NCBI GenBank assembly: GCA_907163375.1
Contig: CAJQUW010011310.1
Coordinates: 310,001 to 374,000, forward strand
Direction of reading: 5' to 3'
From: Prostheceraeus crozeri
Lineage: Eukaryota > Platyhelminthes > Polycladida > Euryleptidae
Length of the DNA stretch: 64,000 bases
Shown: piece by piece, positions 48,745-57,277 of the stretch
How the letters are laid out: each line of letters opens with the position of its first letter
Numbering within the stretch: position 1 is the stretch's first letter
Translations under genes and position numbers: made by a program
Notes under the pieces: generated by a model
The model's database searches: none
What the model was told of the DNA's origin: nothing
What the model saw: only the letters and a program-made list of their open reading frames with translations

Positions 48745-48810
48745 ATAGGCGTGCGAGCTTTCAGTAGTCATTTTCAAGTGATCATCCGTCAGTGTGAGTA
48801 CAACAACAAA

Positions 48811-49584
48811 ATGTCTCTTAAAATGCACATAATTAAGGAAGAGGGCGTCGCTGTTGATCGCGATCTCTTGAAATTTAGACCAACGCGTAAGGTTCAAGGA
48901 ATTGGAAACACGTTTTATTTTCAAACGCTTAATTATGGTGATGATGGATTATATTTACAAGTTCCATTTTTTCATAGCAATGGGATGTCATCGTCTAGCT
49001 ACAGCAATCTAAGACAAATGCGTGTCACATTTCCTAAATGGCAGCAAACTATACTAAAAATGATTGATTCATTCGCAAAGGAATGTGTCGAACTACCTGA
49101 CAGTGCTCCGGTACATTGGAAGAAGAAGTTGGAGGAAGGGAGTGGATTCAAAGATCTACCTGAGTTTGATACTCTCTTCTTAAAATTATCTGACCATTTC
49201 CAAGCGTTTGATGTGCTGTCAAACCCAATGGATTGTGATGATCTCAAGCGTGGGCGGTACATGGGCTTGGTACACGTTACTGGACTTTACATTGGCGCTC
49301 ATGGTTCAACTGGTAAATTGGCTTCTCTTCAGATGAAGGTTCTACAATTGGTTTATGAACCATTACCAATTGACAAGTGCTTAATTCATATTGAAGACAT
49401 TGCTACACCAAGTGAGCCGAAAGAATCAAACGATGCAAAAGAAGCCAAGGAGGTTGATGAAAGCAAGAAAAGGACGCGCAGATCGAGGGACAGCATGAAG
49501 CTAAAACTGAGGCGACAGGATGCACAACCTGACTTGAAGAGTTCCTTCGATTCTACTCTCGATGAAGACACTCAAATGTGGTAA
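48811..49584 (+). CDS. Polinton conserved-type protein, possible ssDNA-binding (257 aa)
   Basis: The ATG at 48811 has a good context (aacaaaATGT). Residues about 50-200 are mixed beta/alpha, with LYLQVPFFHSNG near the start and a late block, YMGLVHVTGLYIG...LQMKVLQLVYEPL...DKCLI. The last 55 residues are charged and low-complexity (SEPKESNDAKEAKEVDESKK, then Arg/Ser-rich). The late block, a beta strand ending 'VYEPL..KCLI', resembles the end of OB-fold ssDNA-binding proteins of large DNA viruses, and an acidic tail would fit an SSB. This is a structural guess. A replication element with its own polymerase would be expected to use an SSB. Confidence 0.45.
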   Translation: MSLKMHIIKEEGVAVDRDLLKFRPTRKVQGIGNTFYFQTLNYGDDGLYLQVPFFHSNGMSSSSYSNLRQMRVTFPKWQQTILKMIDSFAKECVELPDSAPVHWKKKLEEGSGFKDLPEFDTLFLKLSDHFQAFDVLSNPMDCDDLKRGRYMGLVHVTGLYIGAHGSTGKLASLQMKVLQLVYEPLPIDKCLIHIEDIATPSEPKESNDAKEAKEVDESKKRTRRSRDSMKLKLRRQDAQPDLKSSFDSTLDEDTQMW

Positions 49585-49677
49585 ATTAAAAGAACTGTTT
49601 ATCGTTTCAATAAAACTTGTTTGGAAATAATTTACATGTTTCAAGTTCTAACTAAGCAAAATAATGGGTGTTAGTAA

Positions 49678-50340
49678 ATGATGATGATATTGAATGACTC
49701 TGAAATGACAGATTTTCGACTATTCACTGACCGTACAATGTGTGTGGCCGGACCAAGTCAGTCTGGTAAAACAACTTTTGTAACTCAGCTACTGCAATAC
49801 AGAGATGAGATGTTTAATAAGAAAATAAAACAGGTTAAATGGTACTACGGTATTTTTCAACCAGATCTGCATTCTGCACTTCGACAGCAGGGATACGAAG
49901 TAAAACAGGGGCTACCACCAACTGAGGATATCCGAGCAGGTGATTTGATCGTGTTGGATGATCTACTTCGCGAAAGCAAATCTTCAAAAGATGTAACCGA
50001 AATGTTTATTCAAACAGCACACCATAGGCAAGCTTTTATCATCTACATCACTCAAAATATCTTTGATGGAGGAAAAGAGAAGAGAACTAGAAGTCTTAAT
50101 ACACACTATTTGGTGGTTTTCAAGAATCCAAGAGATAGTAGTCAGATACATCATTTGAGTCGACAAATATTACCTCAGCAGCCTAAAACTCTTTCGAAAA
50201 TATATGATGAAGTGACGAAGAAGCCACATGGCTACCTCTTCATTGACTTAACGCAAGAATGCCCAGAGCGATTTCGATTTCGAACTAATATTATACCAAA
50301 CTCTGGAGATGCAATGATAGTATTCACTGTCAACAGTTAA
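49678..50340 (+). CDS. FtsK/HerA-type genome-packaging ATPase
   Basis: 220 aa. A P-loop ATPase of the A32-like family that pumps DNA into capsids in Polintons, virophages and giant viruses. Walker A is GPSQSGKTT at residues 25-33, Walker B is LIVLDD at 90-95 and the sensor-type Gln is in ITQN (124-127). A conserved HHRQAFIIYITQNIFD block and the C-terminal GYLFIDL strand also fit. The length is normal for Polinton ATPases. The frame is intact. The ATG run at 49678 gives several alternative starts within three codons. Confidence 0.93.
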   Translation: MMMILNDSEMTDFRLFTDRTMCVAGPSQSGKTTFVTQLLQYRDEMFNKKIKQVKWYYGIFQPDLHSALRQQGYEVKQGLPPTEDIRAGDLIVLDDLLRESKSSKDVTEMFIQTAHHRQAFIIYITQNIFDGGKEKRTRSLNTHYLVVFKNPRDSSQIHHLSRQILPQQPKTLSKIYDEVTKKPHGYLFIDLTQECPERFRFRTNIIPNSGDAMIVFTVNS

Positions 50341-50347
50341 TTAATTG

Positions 50348-50355
50348 GACCAATG
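50348..50355. promoter_or_regulatory. CCAAT-type word before the helical protein gene
   Basis: gaccaatg, the complement of CATTGGTC, lies about 50 bp before the probable ATG at 50405, with a weak TATA-like ttttaag close behind. Confidence 0.3.
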
Positions 50356-50404
50356 ACAGTTTTAAGCAATACATATGTGCTTCAGCTACTATGACATTTT
50401 CAAT

Positions 50405-51055
50405 ATGAGTTTTTCAAAAATGGTTGTCATTCCTCAAGAGGAATATCTACAGCTATCAATGACAAGAAATATTCAGGAAGCTAAAAATGTGGATCAGCCG
50501 GTTACAGATCAACTTAAGCAATTATCTCAACAGGATAGGGAAATTCAAAAGATTGAGGATCCTTATCGACGAATGCAGTTACAGGCTGAGAATTTAGAGG
50601 AAAGACGACATATTAGGGAAAAGCTGCGCAAATTCATAACTCTTTCAACTCCTCGAGCATATCGCATGCGAGCTGAAAGGTTGTTTGATTTTATTGATCC
50701 TCACGTAAAGTTCAATGAGCGAGGAGAAATAATAGAAGAAAACGGTGATGTAATTAGGAACAGTCACATCGATGATCTTCTACAATATGCTGTGAGAGAT
50801 GTAAGGCGAAAGCTGGGTGCTCCACAAGGATGGGAATACTTTCAAAAATTGCTATCTAATCACAACGTTCCCCATAATATAATCGGAGGACCAACTATAA
50901 ATGAACTGAATAAAGTGTTGGCAACCGATTCTTCAAAAGGAAAAGTAGTTACCACAGTCAAGCGAGAACCCATTGTTTCTCCTGCTACGTCTCCAACTCC
51001 GAAGAGAAGAGGGAGACGCTCAACACGAACACCGAAAAGTTACAGCAAATATTAG
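50405..51055 (+). CDS. conserved Polinton helical protein of unknown role
   Basis: 216 aa from the ATG at 50405; an ATG at 50375 would add ten residues, and MVVIPQEEYLQL at 50420 could also be the start. The order of features matches a protein found next to the ATPase and integrase in many Polintons. It begins with a VxIPxEEY strand, followed by a long charged coiled-coil-like region (QLKQLSQQDREIQKIED...EERRHIREKL). A globular block (LFDFIDPHVKFNERGEIIEENG...) and a W-x2-F-x-K-L-L segment come next, and the tail is basic and Ser/Thr/Pro-rich (SPTPKRRGRRSTRTP). The last is a typical nuclear-targeting or DNA-contacting tail. The biochemical role is not known to me. Confidence 0.65.
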   Translation: MSFSKMVVIPQEEYLQLSMTRNIQEAKNVDQPVTDQLKQLSQQDREIQKIEDPYRRMQLQAENLEERRHIREKLRKFITLSTPRAYRMRAERLFDFIDPHVKFNERGEIIEENGDVIRNSHIDDLLQYAVRDVRRKLGAPQGWEYFQKLLSNHNVPHNIIGGPTINELNKVLATDSSKGKVVTTVKREPIVSPATSPTPKRRGRRSTRTPKSYSKY

Positions 51056-51221
51056 GCAAATAACAGTGAAATTGCTTCCCATATCATGTCTATGCAGAAA
51101 ATTTGCTGCTGTTTGAAGTCTGCGCTCGATAGTAAAGGAGAAGAGGGTATAGAAGTTGATATCAATTGCGTTAGCAGTTGCTGTGCAAGTAATACTCGAG
51201 CGAGTCGCCAGAATAAGGAGG

Positions 51222-52310
51222 ATGAGCGCAGCGGAAAAACTGAGACAAATCTACTACGATATCAATCATCCCGCAAGCTTCAGTCGTCCGAGCGTTTTAG
51301 CCCGTGCAGCAGGTGTACGAATAGAGACAGTGAAGAAATGGTTGAAGAGTCAACCAACCTACACGCTACACAAGGATGCGAGGAAGCGGTTTCCAACTAG
51401 GAGATATGTTGTCAATAATATTGACAGTCAATGGCAAGCAGATTTGGCTGATATGCAGCAGATATCTCAATACAATGACGGTTACAAGTACATCCTAACC
51501 GTAATAGATATTTTATCACGATATGCTTGGGTTCGCGCCTTGAAATCCAAGAGAGGAGCAGAAGTTGAGGCGGCTTTTCAAAGTATTCTAAATGAAGGGA
51601 GGATCCCACAAAGAATACAAACAGATCAAGGAAAGGAATTCGAAAATTCCCACGTTCGTGGTCTACTTGAGCGATATGACATTGAACTGTTCAGTGTTAA
51701 AAGTGCTTACAAAGCTGCGATGGTTGAGAGGTTCAATCGTACACTCAAGACAAAGATATGGCGGTATTTCAGTGCTAAAAATACACATGTCTGGATAGAT
51801 GATTTACAGAAGTTCGTGAGAAATTACAATGAGAGCTATCATCGGATTATAAAGATGCGTCCAATCGACGTCACTCGGGATAATGCTATGGATTTGTGGC
51901 TTCGTCTGTATGGCAAGGCACCAAAAACAACTACCGATAAGAAGAAAATCGACGTTGGTGATAGAGTTCGCATCTCTAAAGTGAAGTCTACATTCGAGAA
52001 GGGCTATCTACCGAACTGGACCGAAGAAGAATTTTTTGTTGATGAAGTAAATAAAAAATTTAAACCAACAATGTATAAGTTAATAGACTATCATGGTAAT
52101 CCAATTGAAGGGAAATTCTACTCATATGAATTACAAGTGGTTGATCGGAGTGAAGAAGTGTATATGATAGATAGAATAGTTAAGAGGAAAGGACATGGTA
52201 ATCATAGAAAATATCTCGTCAAATGGAAGGGATATCCTGACTCGTTCAACAGTTGGATAGCCCATCAAGACTTGAGAAATGTGGAAGTAGGAGACATTAG
52301 AAGCTTTTAA
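51222..52310 (+). CDS. Polinton DDE integrase with chromodomain
   Basis: 362 aa. Retroviral-type integrase that inserts the element into host DNA. The N-terminal HTH-like region (PSVLARAAGVRIETVKKWL) is followed by the catalytic core with Asp74 (WQADLADM), Asp135 (TDQGKEF) and Glu169 (MVERFNR). An SH3-like part with a GDRVRI strand comes next, then a C-terminal chromodomain at about 318-358 (YMIDRIVKRKG...YLVKWKGYPDSFNSW). The aromatic cage-like YMI/W/Y positions are present, so binding to methylated histone tails could guide integration. The frame begins earlier at a non-ATG codon; the first ATG is 51222. All catalytic residues are present. Confidence 0.95.
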   Translation: MSAAEKLRQIYYDINHPASFSRPSVLARAAGVRIETVKKWLKSQPTYTLHKDARKRFPTRRYVVNNIDSQWQADLADMQQISQYNDGYKYILTVIDILSRYAWVRALKSKRGAEVEAAFQSILNEGRIPQRIQTDQGKEFENSHVRGLLERYDIELFSVKSAYKAAMVERFNRTLKTKIWRYFSAKNTHVWIDDLQKFVRNYNESYHRIIKMRPIDVTRDNAMDLWLRLYGKAPKTTTDKKKIDVGDRVRISKVKSTFEKGYLPNWTEEEFFVDEVNKKFKPTMYKLIDYHGNPIEGKFYSYELQVVDRSEEVYMIDRIVKRKGHGNHRKYLVKWKGYPDSFNSWIAHQDLRNVEVGDIRSF

Positions 52311-52354
52311 GCTAATATTGGTGAATGACTACTGATCCCACATTATATCCAATA

Positions 52355-53938
52355 ATGTCGTCTGCTGAGTTCAACATCATTCTCCCGAGCAACAGCAATC
52401 CAAAGATATTTCCAGAGAACAAACCATCGGAGTATTCGGTTGAGTTTGCCAAGCCTCTTTATCTGAGTGGCCCTCACGAAGTCGCATTAACTGAAGTCAC
52501 ATATTACAATGATATTAGTTTGTTAACGAATAATTATTTTGAAATACACACGGAAGTACGTGAAAAGGATGATTGTTTTCGCCTATTTCAGAATGGTCTA
52601 CATGGAACATGGGATTTTCATCATCTTACTTTACATCCTTTCTCACCATCGCTACCGTCTGTCAAGAACATGATCAAAATTGAAAAGGCATATGCAACGT
52701 CTTCCTTCAATTCTACAGTTCCCACACTCAGCTTGCAAGATACAGAGAATGAAATTGGTAAAATGTTCCGACGAATAAACGATCTCTTCACTCTCACTTT
52801 AAATAGATTCTTCAAGCCAGTTGTAAAAGGCTCAACTAAACTATTGAAAGAAGGGAGGAAGCATGTTCTGCTAATATTAGGTAGAGATTTGGCACACACT
52901 CTAGGGTTTCCCAGAACTACATTTTCATCTCTACATTGGTATAATGGACTTGGATGGAAAGCTGAGAGAACAGTTAGTGATTTTCAATGTAGAATTGCAC
53001 CGTTGTATGCACTACAGAAAAGGAGTGTCCGCGTCAAGGAAAAATTTGAAGTTATTAAAAATATTGAAGACGTTGCAAGAAAGTTTCAAGGATCAGTGCC
53101 AGAAAGTTTAATGACTTGTGAATATAAGAAAGAGAAAGTAACTCTTTTTACTGCTGAAATGGAGGTAGAATTTCTTGTTTTCACTAAAAAGACACCTTTG
53201 GAAAAGTCTAATTCCGCTGTTATTGAATTCGGATCAGAAATTCAGAGACTATTCAAGCATCCTGATAGTCCACCGTGTTTGACAGAATTAAATGATACAT
53301 ATAAGATTCAGTTGAATTCCAATAAACTAAAGACAGCAACAAACGACGCATGGCACATCAATGTATATTCCGATAAAATACTGGCTGACGAATTGAGTAC
53401 CTCAACTGAGCTAGTAAGGAGGGTCAATTTAAACGTTGAAGATCTAAACACACCATCGGAAATTTGTACAAAACTAAATGAAAATGGTGCACACTACCTC
53501 AACGCAGATGAGTACTTCTTTTCATATGATCCCTTAAAGAAGCGAATGGTTTTAAAAGTAGGGAGAAATTATCTCATTAAGCTCGACAAGATGTTGGCAA
53601 CAATTCTAGGGTTCTCAAAATTCACAATAAATGAAGGTACAACCATTGGTAATTCAGCACCTTCATTAGAGAGAGACATCAGTAACTTATATATTTACTG
53701 CAATATTGTTGAGTATACTAGAGTTGGTGACATCGAGGCTCCATTGCTACGCACATTTCCCCTATCATCCGGCCGGAAGCAGTTAATCAATCGTGAATTC
53801 ATCAACAAAATGTATTTACCGATCAATCGAAGTGTTATCAATAGAATCGACATTTCAATTCATGATGATGCGGGTGAAATTGTTCCATTCTATGGTGGTG
53901 TTACTGTGCTGACACTACATATTAAGAATCGAGACTAA
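52355..53938 (+). CDS. Polinton minor capsid/penton candidate
   Basis: 527 aa from the ATG at 52355 (an ATG at 52325 would add ten residues). The N-terminal block (FNIILPSNSNPKIFPENKP, then a strand ending in SGPHEVALTEVTY) and C-terminal block (NLYIYCNIVEYTRVGDIEA, PLLRTFPL) define a protein present in most animal Polintons, and the C-terminus ends in the usual PFYGGVTVLTLHIKNRD-type strand. Such proteins lie beside the major capsid gene and are the best candidates for the single-jelly-roll vertex protein. I see beta-rich sequence throughout and no signal peptide. The assignment to penton rather than another structural protein rests on position and memory of the family, not on a fold comparison. 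Confidence 0.65.
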   Translation: MSSAEFNIILPSNSNPKIFPENKPSEYSVEFAKPLYLSGPHEVALTEVTYYNDISLLTNNYFEIHTEVREKDDCFRLFQNGLHGTWDFHHLTLHPFSPSLPSVKNMIKIEKAYATSSFNSTVPTLSLQDTENEIGKMFRRINDLFTLTLNRFFKPVVKGSTKLLKEGRKHVLLILGRDLAHTLGFPRTTFSSLHWYNGLGWKAERTVSDFQCRIAPLYALQKRSVRVKEKFEVIKNIEDVARKFQGSVPESLMTCEYKKEKVTLFTAEMEVEFLVFTKKTPLEKSNSAVIEFGSEIQRLFKHPDSPPCLTELNDTYKIQLNSNKLKTATNDAWHINVYSDKILADELSTSTELVRRVNLNVEDLNTPSEICTKLNENGAHYLNADEYFFSYDPLKKRMVLKVGRNYLIKLDKMLATILGFSKFTINEGTTIGNSAPSLERDISNLYIYCNIVEYTRVGDIEAPLLRTFPLSSGRKQLINREFINKMYLPINRSVINRIDISIHDDAGEIVPFYGGVTVLTLHIKNRD

Positions 53939-53980
53939 GGCTTTACGCTATTGTGAAATTCTTCAGAATTCAAATTTACA

Positions 53981-54457
53981 ATGACAGGCTTTTATAGCAG
54001 ACCATCATATCAAAGCGGATATCCCGTATTTGCTGGAGGTAGGCGACAAGTAGGAGGCGGAATATTTGGTGCATTAAAGCGTGCATTACTTCCTGGACTT
54101 AAACGCTATGCGTTGCCAGTGATGAAACGCGTAGGAAACAGAGCTTTAGATTTTGGTGCAAATGTTGCTGCGGATGCACTCCAAGGAGCGGATATAGGAG
54201 AATCAATGAAAGTCCGTGCTCAGCAATCAGCTATTGATGCATTGGATGACCTAACAAAGTCGAGACGACCTGTTCGTAAGAGGCGCAACAAGACAAGACA
54301 AGTTGGATCCGGTCGAGTTACTAAGCAAAGACGAAGAGTTAGGAAATCTAGATCGAAGCTTCCTGTGAAGAAGACAAGAAAGCGAAAGCGAAAGCGAAAG
54401 CGGAAATCGAAATCAGTTGGAAATAAGTCGAAACGAAGGAGATTAACGTATTTCTAA
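53981..54457 (+). CDS. PX-like basic virion/core protein (Polinton)
   Basis: 158 aa. The order matches a conserved Polinton protein: a Gly-rich start (VFAGGRRQVGGGIFGALKR), a helical segment (LLPGLKRYALPVMKRVGNRA), a block around FGANVAADALQGADIGES and a very basic tail with an (KR)n run near residue 135-142 and a KRRRLTYF end. The basic tail suggests DNA condensation in the particle, as with adenovirus core proteins, and the GG/GGG sites may be cut by the element's protease. The gene sits directly before the major capsid gene with an 11-nt gap, suggesting coordinated expression. Confidence 0.7.
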   Translation: MTGFYSRPSYQSGYPVFAGGRRQVGGGIFGALKRALLPGLKRYALPVMKRVGNRALDFGANVAADALQGADIGESMKVRAQQSAIDALDDLTKSRRPVRKRRNKTRQVGSGRVTKQRRRVRKSRSKLPVKKTRKRKRKRKRKSKSVGNKSKRRRLTYF

Positions 54458-54467
54458 ACTGAGCGAA

Positions 54468-55754
54468 ATGCAATCGACTATCAATTCAGCTTTGTGCTTT
54501 TTTGATACATCACCCCAGCAAACTGACATAATTTCGTCGAGAATTGTTGACTATTTTCCCTCAACAAATATTGTGGGTAATGACATACCTATTCAGTTTG
54601 ATGTTACTGCTAATGCTGACGACTACATCGACTGTCAGTCTATTGACTTGGAATTGTGTGTACAAATTAAAAAAACTGATGGTACTAACATTGATTCTAA
54701 GGACAAAGTGGGGTTGATTAATCTCCCAATTGCCAGTCTCTTCTCAGATGTCACTTTATCACTAAATAATAAGCAGATTGAAGGAGGAGATTCATCATAT
54801 CCATATGGAGCTTACTTATATACATTGACTCAGTTTCAAAACCAGGCCAAACAAACGCACTTACAAGCTGCTGGTTGGTTTACAGATCAGTCTGGTAAGT
54901 TCGATGATTTCGCTAATAATGGTTTGAAAAAGCGTGTGGAATTAACTGCTGATTCAGCTGAACTACATCTAAAAGGTCCTGTCTATCTTGATTTTTTCCG
55001 TCAATCGAGATACCTCCTATCTCAAGTACAAATGCGATTGACATTTGTTCGTGCTAAATCAAAATTTGCTTTGATGTCATTCGGACCTGCTGCATCCTAT
55101 GATGTACACATAACGGAAGCTGTCCTCAATGTAAGGCGAGTAAAAATGAATCCCACAGTCATCAATCAACATGCTGTAGGACTGAAGAACCACAATGCTA
55201 TATATCCAGTCAATCATAGTGTACTAACCACTTTTACGATTCCGGCGACTACCTCATCTTTTGATTATCCCAACCTCTTTCCAATTGCCCTACCGAAGGC
55301 GGTGTACATCGCGTTTGTAGAAAATGAATCATTTTGTGGTAACTTTCAGAAGAATCCGTTTCATTTTCAACATTTTGGTATCACGAAACTCGGTCTATTC
55401 GCAGATGGCAATTCAGTTGCTTGTAAGGCCTATCAACCGAATTTTAAGGAAAACAATTTTGTTCGCGAATATTGCTCTACTTTCATGGCACTAGACATGT
55501 TCAACACTGACGATTCAAATGGTATTACGATGGATATGTATAAGAATGGCTACTTCTATATATTATACAACCTCAAAGCAGATTGTGATATAACTGGGGA
55601 AAATGTGGATGTTACAAAAGCTGGTAACCTTCGATTGGAACTCACATTTGCGGATCCTTTGAAAGTTCCTGTAACGGGTTTACTTTACGCAATCTATGAC
55701 AGCAGCATTGAAATTACTAGATTGAGAGACGTCTTGGCCAACTATCAGAGATGA
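54468..55754 (+). CDS. major capsid protein, double jelly-roll
   Basis: 428 aa. It corresponds to the Polinton protein family often annotated as F54H12.2-like, shown in the literature to be a double-jelly-roll hexon. Visible hallmarks: VDYFPSTNIVGNDIPIQFDV, the strand pair YIDCQSIDLELCVQI, the block INLPIASLFSDVTLSLNNKQ with GGDSSYPYGAYLYTL, the Q..AKQTHLQAAGWFTDQ helix, and a late ITMDMYKNGYFYILYNL segment before the final strand (LRLELTFADPL). Length is normal. Its stop overlaps the protease ATG by four bases (ATGA), the tightest coupling in the block. Confidence 0.9.
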   Translation: MQSTINSALCFFDTSPQQTDIISSRIVDYFPSTNIVGNDIPIQFDVTANADDYIDCQSIDLELCVQIKKTDGTNIDSKDKVGLINLPIASLFSDVTLSLNNKQIEGGDSSYPYGAYLYTLTQFQNQAKQTHLQAAGWFTDQSGKFDDFANNGLKKRVELTADSAELHLKGPVYLDFFRQSRYLLSQVQMRLTFVRAKSKFALMSFGPAASYDVHITEAVLNVRRVKMNPTVINQHAVGLKNHNAIYPVNHSVLTTFTIPATTSSFDYPNLFPIALPKAVYIAFVENESFCGNFQKNPFHFQHFGITKLGLFADGNSVACKAYQPNFKENNFVREYCSTFMALDMFNTDDSNGITMDMYKNGYFYILYNLKADCDITGENVDVTKAGNLRLELTFADPLKVPVTGLLYAIYDSSIEITRLRDVLANYQR

Positions 55755-56212
55755 GCAACCTCAGTAATGTGGAAATCTTAAACTTAATGAAGAAAGCTCA
55801 TCCCTATTCCAAGAAATTGTTTCTCAATGTATTCCCAAGAGATGAACTACCTACATCAATTCAGTCATATCCCTGTTCTCTGATTATAAATACAGACACG
55901 GTTAATCTTCGTGGTAAACATTGGGTTGCGGTGTACATAAATCGCAATAGAGTAGCTGAATATTTTGATTCTCTCAATCAGCCGCCATTACATGATATAT
56001 CAATATGGATCAATAGATTCTCATGGACTAGAAAGAAAGTGACATCGTTCCCACTCCAAAGTAATAGATCCCTCATGTGTGGGGGCTACGTACTATATTT
56101 TGTTAATGAACGACCTTTGAAAAGTGACTATAAAAGTGTTATTCGATTATTCTCTAGAAATTGTGCTAAAAACGATGTAATTCTCAACAATTATATGAAC
56201 TCAGTCTTGTAA
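55751..56212 (+). CDS. adenain-like cysteine protease (virion maturation)
   Basis: 153 aa. A C5/Ulp1-like protease that in adenoviruses and Polintons cleaves capsid precursor proteins. The catalytic set is in the expected order: His57 in GKHWVAVYI, Asp73 in YFDSLN, Gln103 in FPLQSN and Cys110 in MCGGYVLYF. It is somewhat shorter than adenovirus protease (about 204 aa), as is common in Polintons. The ATG overlaps the end of the capsid gene. An AATAAA overlapping the stop (56212-56217) is a candidate poly(A) signal for the plus-strand block. Confidence 0.9.
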   Translation: MSNLSNVEILNLMKKAHPYSKKLFLNVFPRDELPTSIQSYPCSLIINTDTVNLRGKHWVAVYINRNRVAEYFDSLNQPPLHDISIWINRFSWTRKKVTSFPLQSNRSLMCGGYVLYFVNERPLKSDYKSVIRLFSRNCAKNDVILNNYMNSVL

Positions 56213-56298
56213 TAAATTCATTATATATGCAAAATTTGTTTTATTTCCCAGAGCGTAATGTTTAGAGGGAGAGCAAAGTTTCACAATTGAAATGTATA

Positions 56299-56362
56299 TT
56301 TACAAACTATTTACAACAGTCCATCAACTTTTTACAAACTATTTACAACAGTCCATCAACTT
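56299..56362 (+). repeat. 32-bp perfect tandem duplication at the convergence point
   Basis: ttacaaactatttacaacag plus twelve more bases is present twice in a row (56299-56330 and 56331-56362). The second copy runs into the stop codon of the minus-strand TBP-like gene, so it shapes the 3' ends of both gene blocks. Confidence 0.85.
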
Positions 56363-56919
56363 TTTACAAAATAATTTTTCAAATCACTTATTATTTGGGA
56401 TACAACTTTCAAGTCTTTAATGCCAGTTATCACAACTTTCCCATTGTGGAACACGTGAACGTGATAAGGATGCCAATTTGTCATTTGCGCAGCAGGAAAT
56501 AACTCCACCTCATAAGTAAGATTGGACGTAGAGGAAACTTTGCGAAAGTCATAGCGATAATTCAATTCGCATAACACTGTCATGGTTTTTACTTTCCAAT
56601 TAGGTAATTTATCCCGTAATAGTATTTCCAACACGGAGTGTAGGTAATTGAGATCACAATCATCGAAGCACCCAACACACTGCACTGTTCCATTAGGAAA
56701 GAAAAGGACAGTCATAGATTTCTCCTTCCTCAAGATTCTCCATGTCAACATTGTGGGTCGCCCCAGATACAAACTCGTCGTCGGCTTTCGCCTCTTCTTC
56801 ACTATTAGCCATTGCTTTCTGTTGGGTATGTCTCGCTCGATTTGATGTAGATCGAGTTTTGAGTTTGCTTTTGTAACCACCATGCGATTCACCACTTTCA
56901 TCTGACTGATGTCGTCCAT
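56356..56919 (-). CDS. TATA-binding-protein-like protein (Polinton)
   Basis: 187 aa, read from 56919 down. It follows the TBP core in order through both pseudo-symmetric repeats. The first repeat has KLDLHQIERDIPN at about 22-34, where TBP has KLDLKTI..RARN, then MTVLFFPNGTVQCVG at 69-83 where TBP has ALIFSSGKMVCTG. The linker includes VKTMTVLCELNYRYDF. The second repeat has YEVELFPAAQM at 137-147, where TBP has YEPELFPGL, and HVHVFHNGKVVITG at 155-168 where TBP has LLIFVSGKVVLTG, followed by a final helix. Phe74, Phe141 and Phe157 align with three of the four DNA-kinking phenylalanines; the fourth (near 55-57) seems replaced. An insertion of about ten residues lies in repeat one. The likely role is promoter recognition for the element's own genes. 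The first 227 nt overlap the neighbouring PC4-like frame. Confidence 0.8.
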   Translation of the reverse strand: MDDISQMKVVNRMVVTKANSKLDLHQIERDIPNRKQWLIVKKRRKPTTSLYLGRPTMLTWRILRKEKSMTVLFFPNGTVQCVGCFDDCDLNYLHSVLEILLRDKLPNWKVKTMTVLCELNYRYDFRKVSSTSNLTYEVELFPAAQMTNWHPYHVHVFHNGKVVITGIKDLKVVSQIISDLKNYFVKS

Positions 56920-57277
56920 CTCTGACGAATGAAATTATACTTGGTAGAATCTCCTTTATAAAGGAACCCCATGTGACGTCACTAAAACGAAAAAATCGAT
57001 GATCAACGTCTTTCCTCTTGGATGAACATACGTAAAGTTTGACAGTTGAATCATATTTTATCCATACCTTTTCATCCAGAGGAATCTTCATCCGAGTATC
57101 ATGTCGCTCAATCAGATTAGCAAAATCTTTAAGTGAGGGCAATGCGTCACTACTAATAGAAACACCACGATGATTTCTACTATTTGTTACAGAATGTCGA
57201 AAAACTATTTTGCTTGAATCTGTTAGGTGAATTTTTTGTCTGTCACTTAACTTCCATGTTCTGATATAATGAGGCAT
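56693..57277 (-). CDS. putative tandem PC4 (p15)-like transcription cofactor (Polinton)
   Basis: 194 aa. The first 115 residues appear to be two copies of a beta-hairpin plus strand-helix unit: KIVFRHSV...RGVSISSDALPSLKDF and KLYVCSS...RFFRFSDVTWGSFIKEI. This is the layout of PC4, whose second half reads KGISLxxExWxxLK; PC4 works as a dimer, so a tandem copy would give the same saddle in one chain. The remaining 75 residues are hydrophilic and acidic, ending in NLEEGEIYDCPFLS, and are encoded in the stretch that also encodes the TBP-like N-terminus in another frame. PC4 binds single-stranded DNA and general transcription factors, fitting its neighbour. The PC4 call is weaker than the TBP call; it could be an unrelated two-domain protein. 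Confidence 0.45.
   Translation of the reverse strand: MPHYIRTWKLSDRQKIHLTDSSKIVFRHSVTNSRNHRGVSISSDALPSLKDFANLIERHDTRMKIPLDEKVWIKYDSTVKLYVCSSKRKDVDHRFFRFSDVTWGSFIKEILPSIISFVRDGRHQSDESGESHGGYKSKLKTRSTSNRARHTQQKAMANSEEEAKADDEFVSGATHNVDMENLEEGEIYDCPFLS

Noticed and set aside
51086..51400. Separate gene overlapping the integrase start
   Set aside because: Different frame over conserved integrase HTH sequence; no motif of its own, so a shadow.
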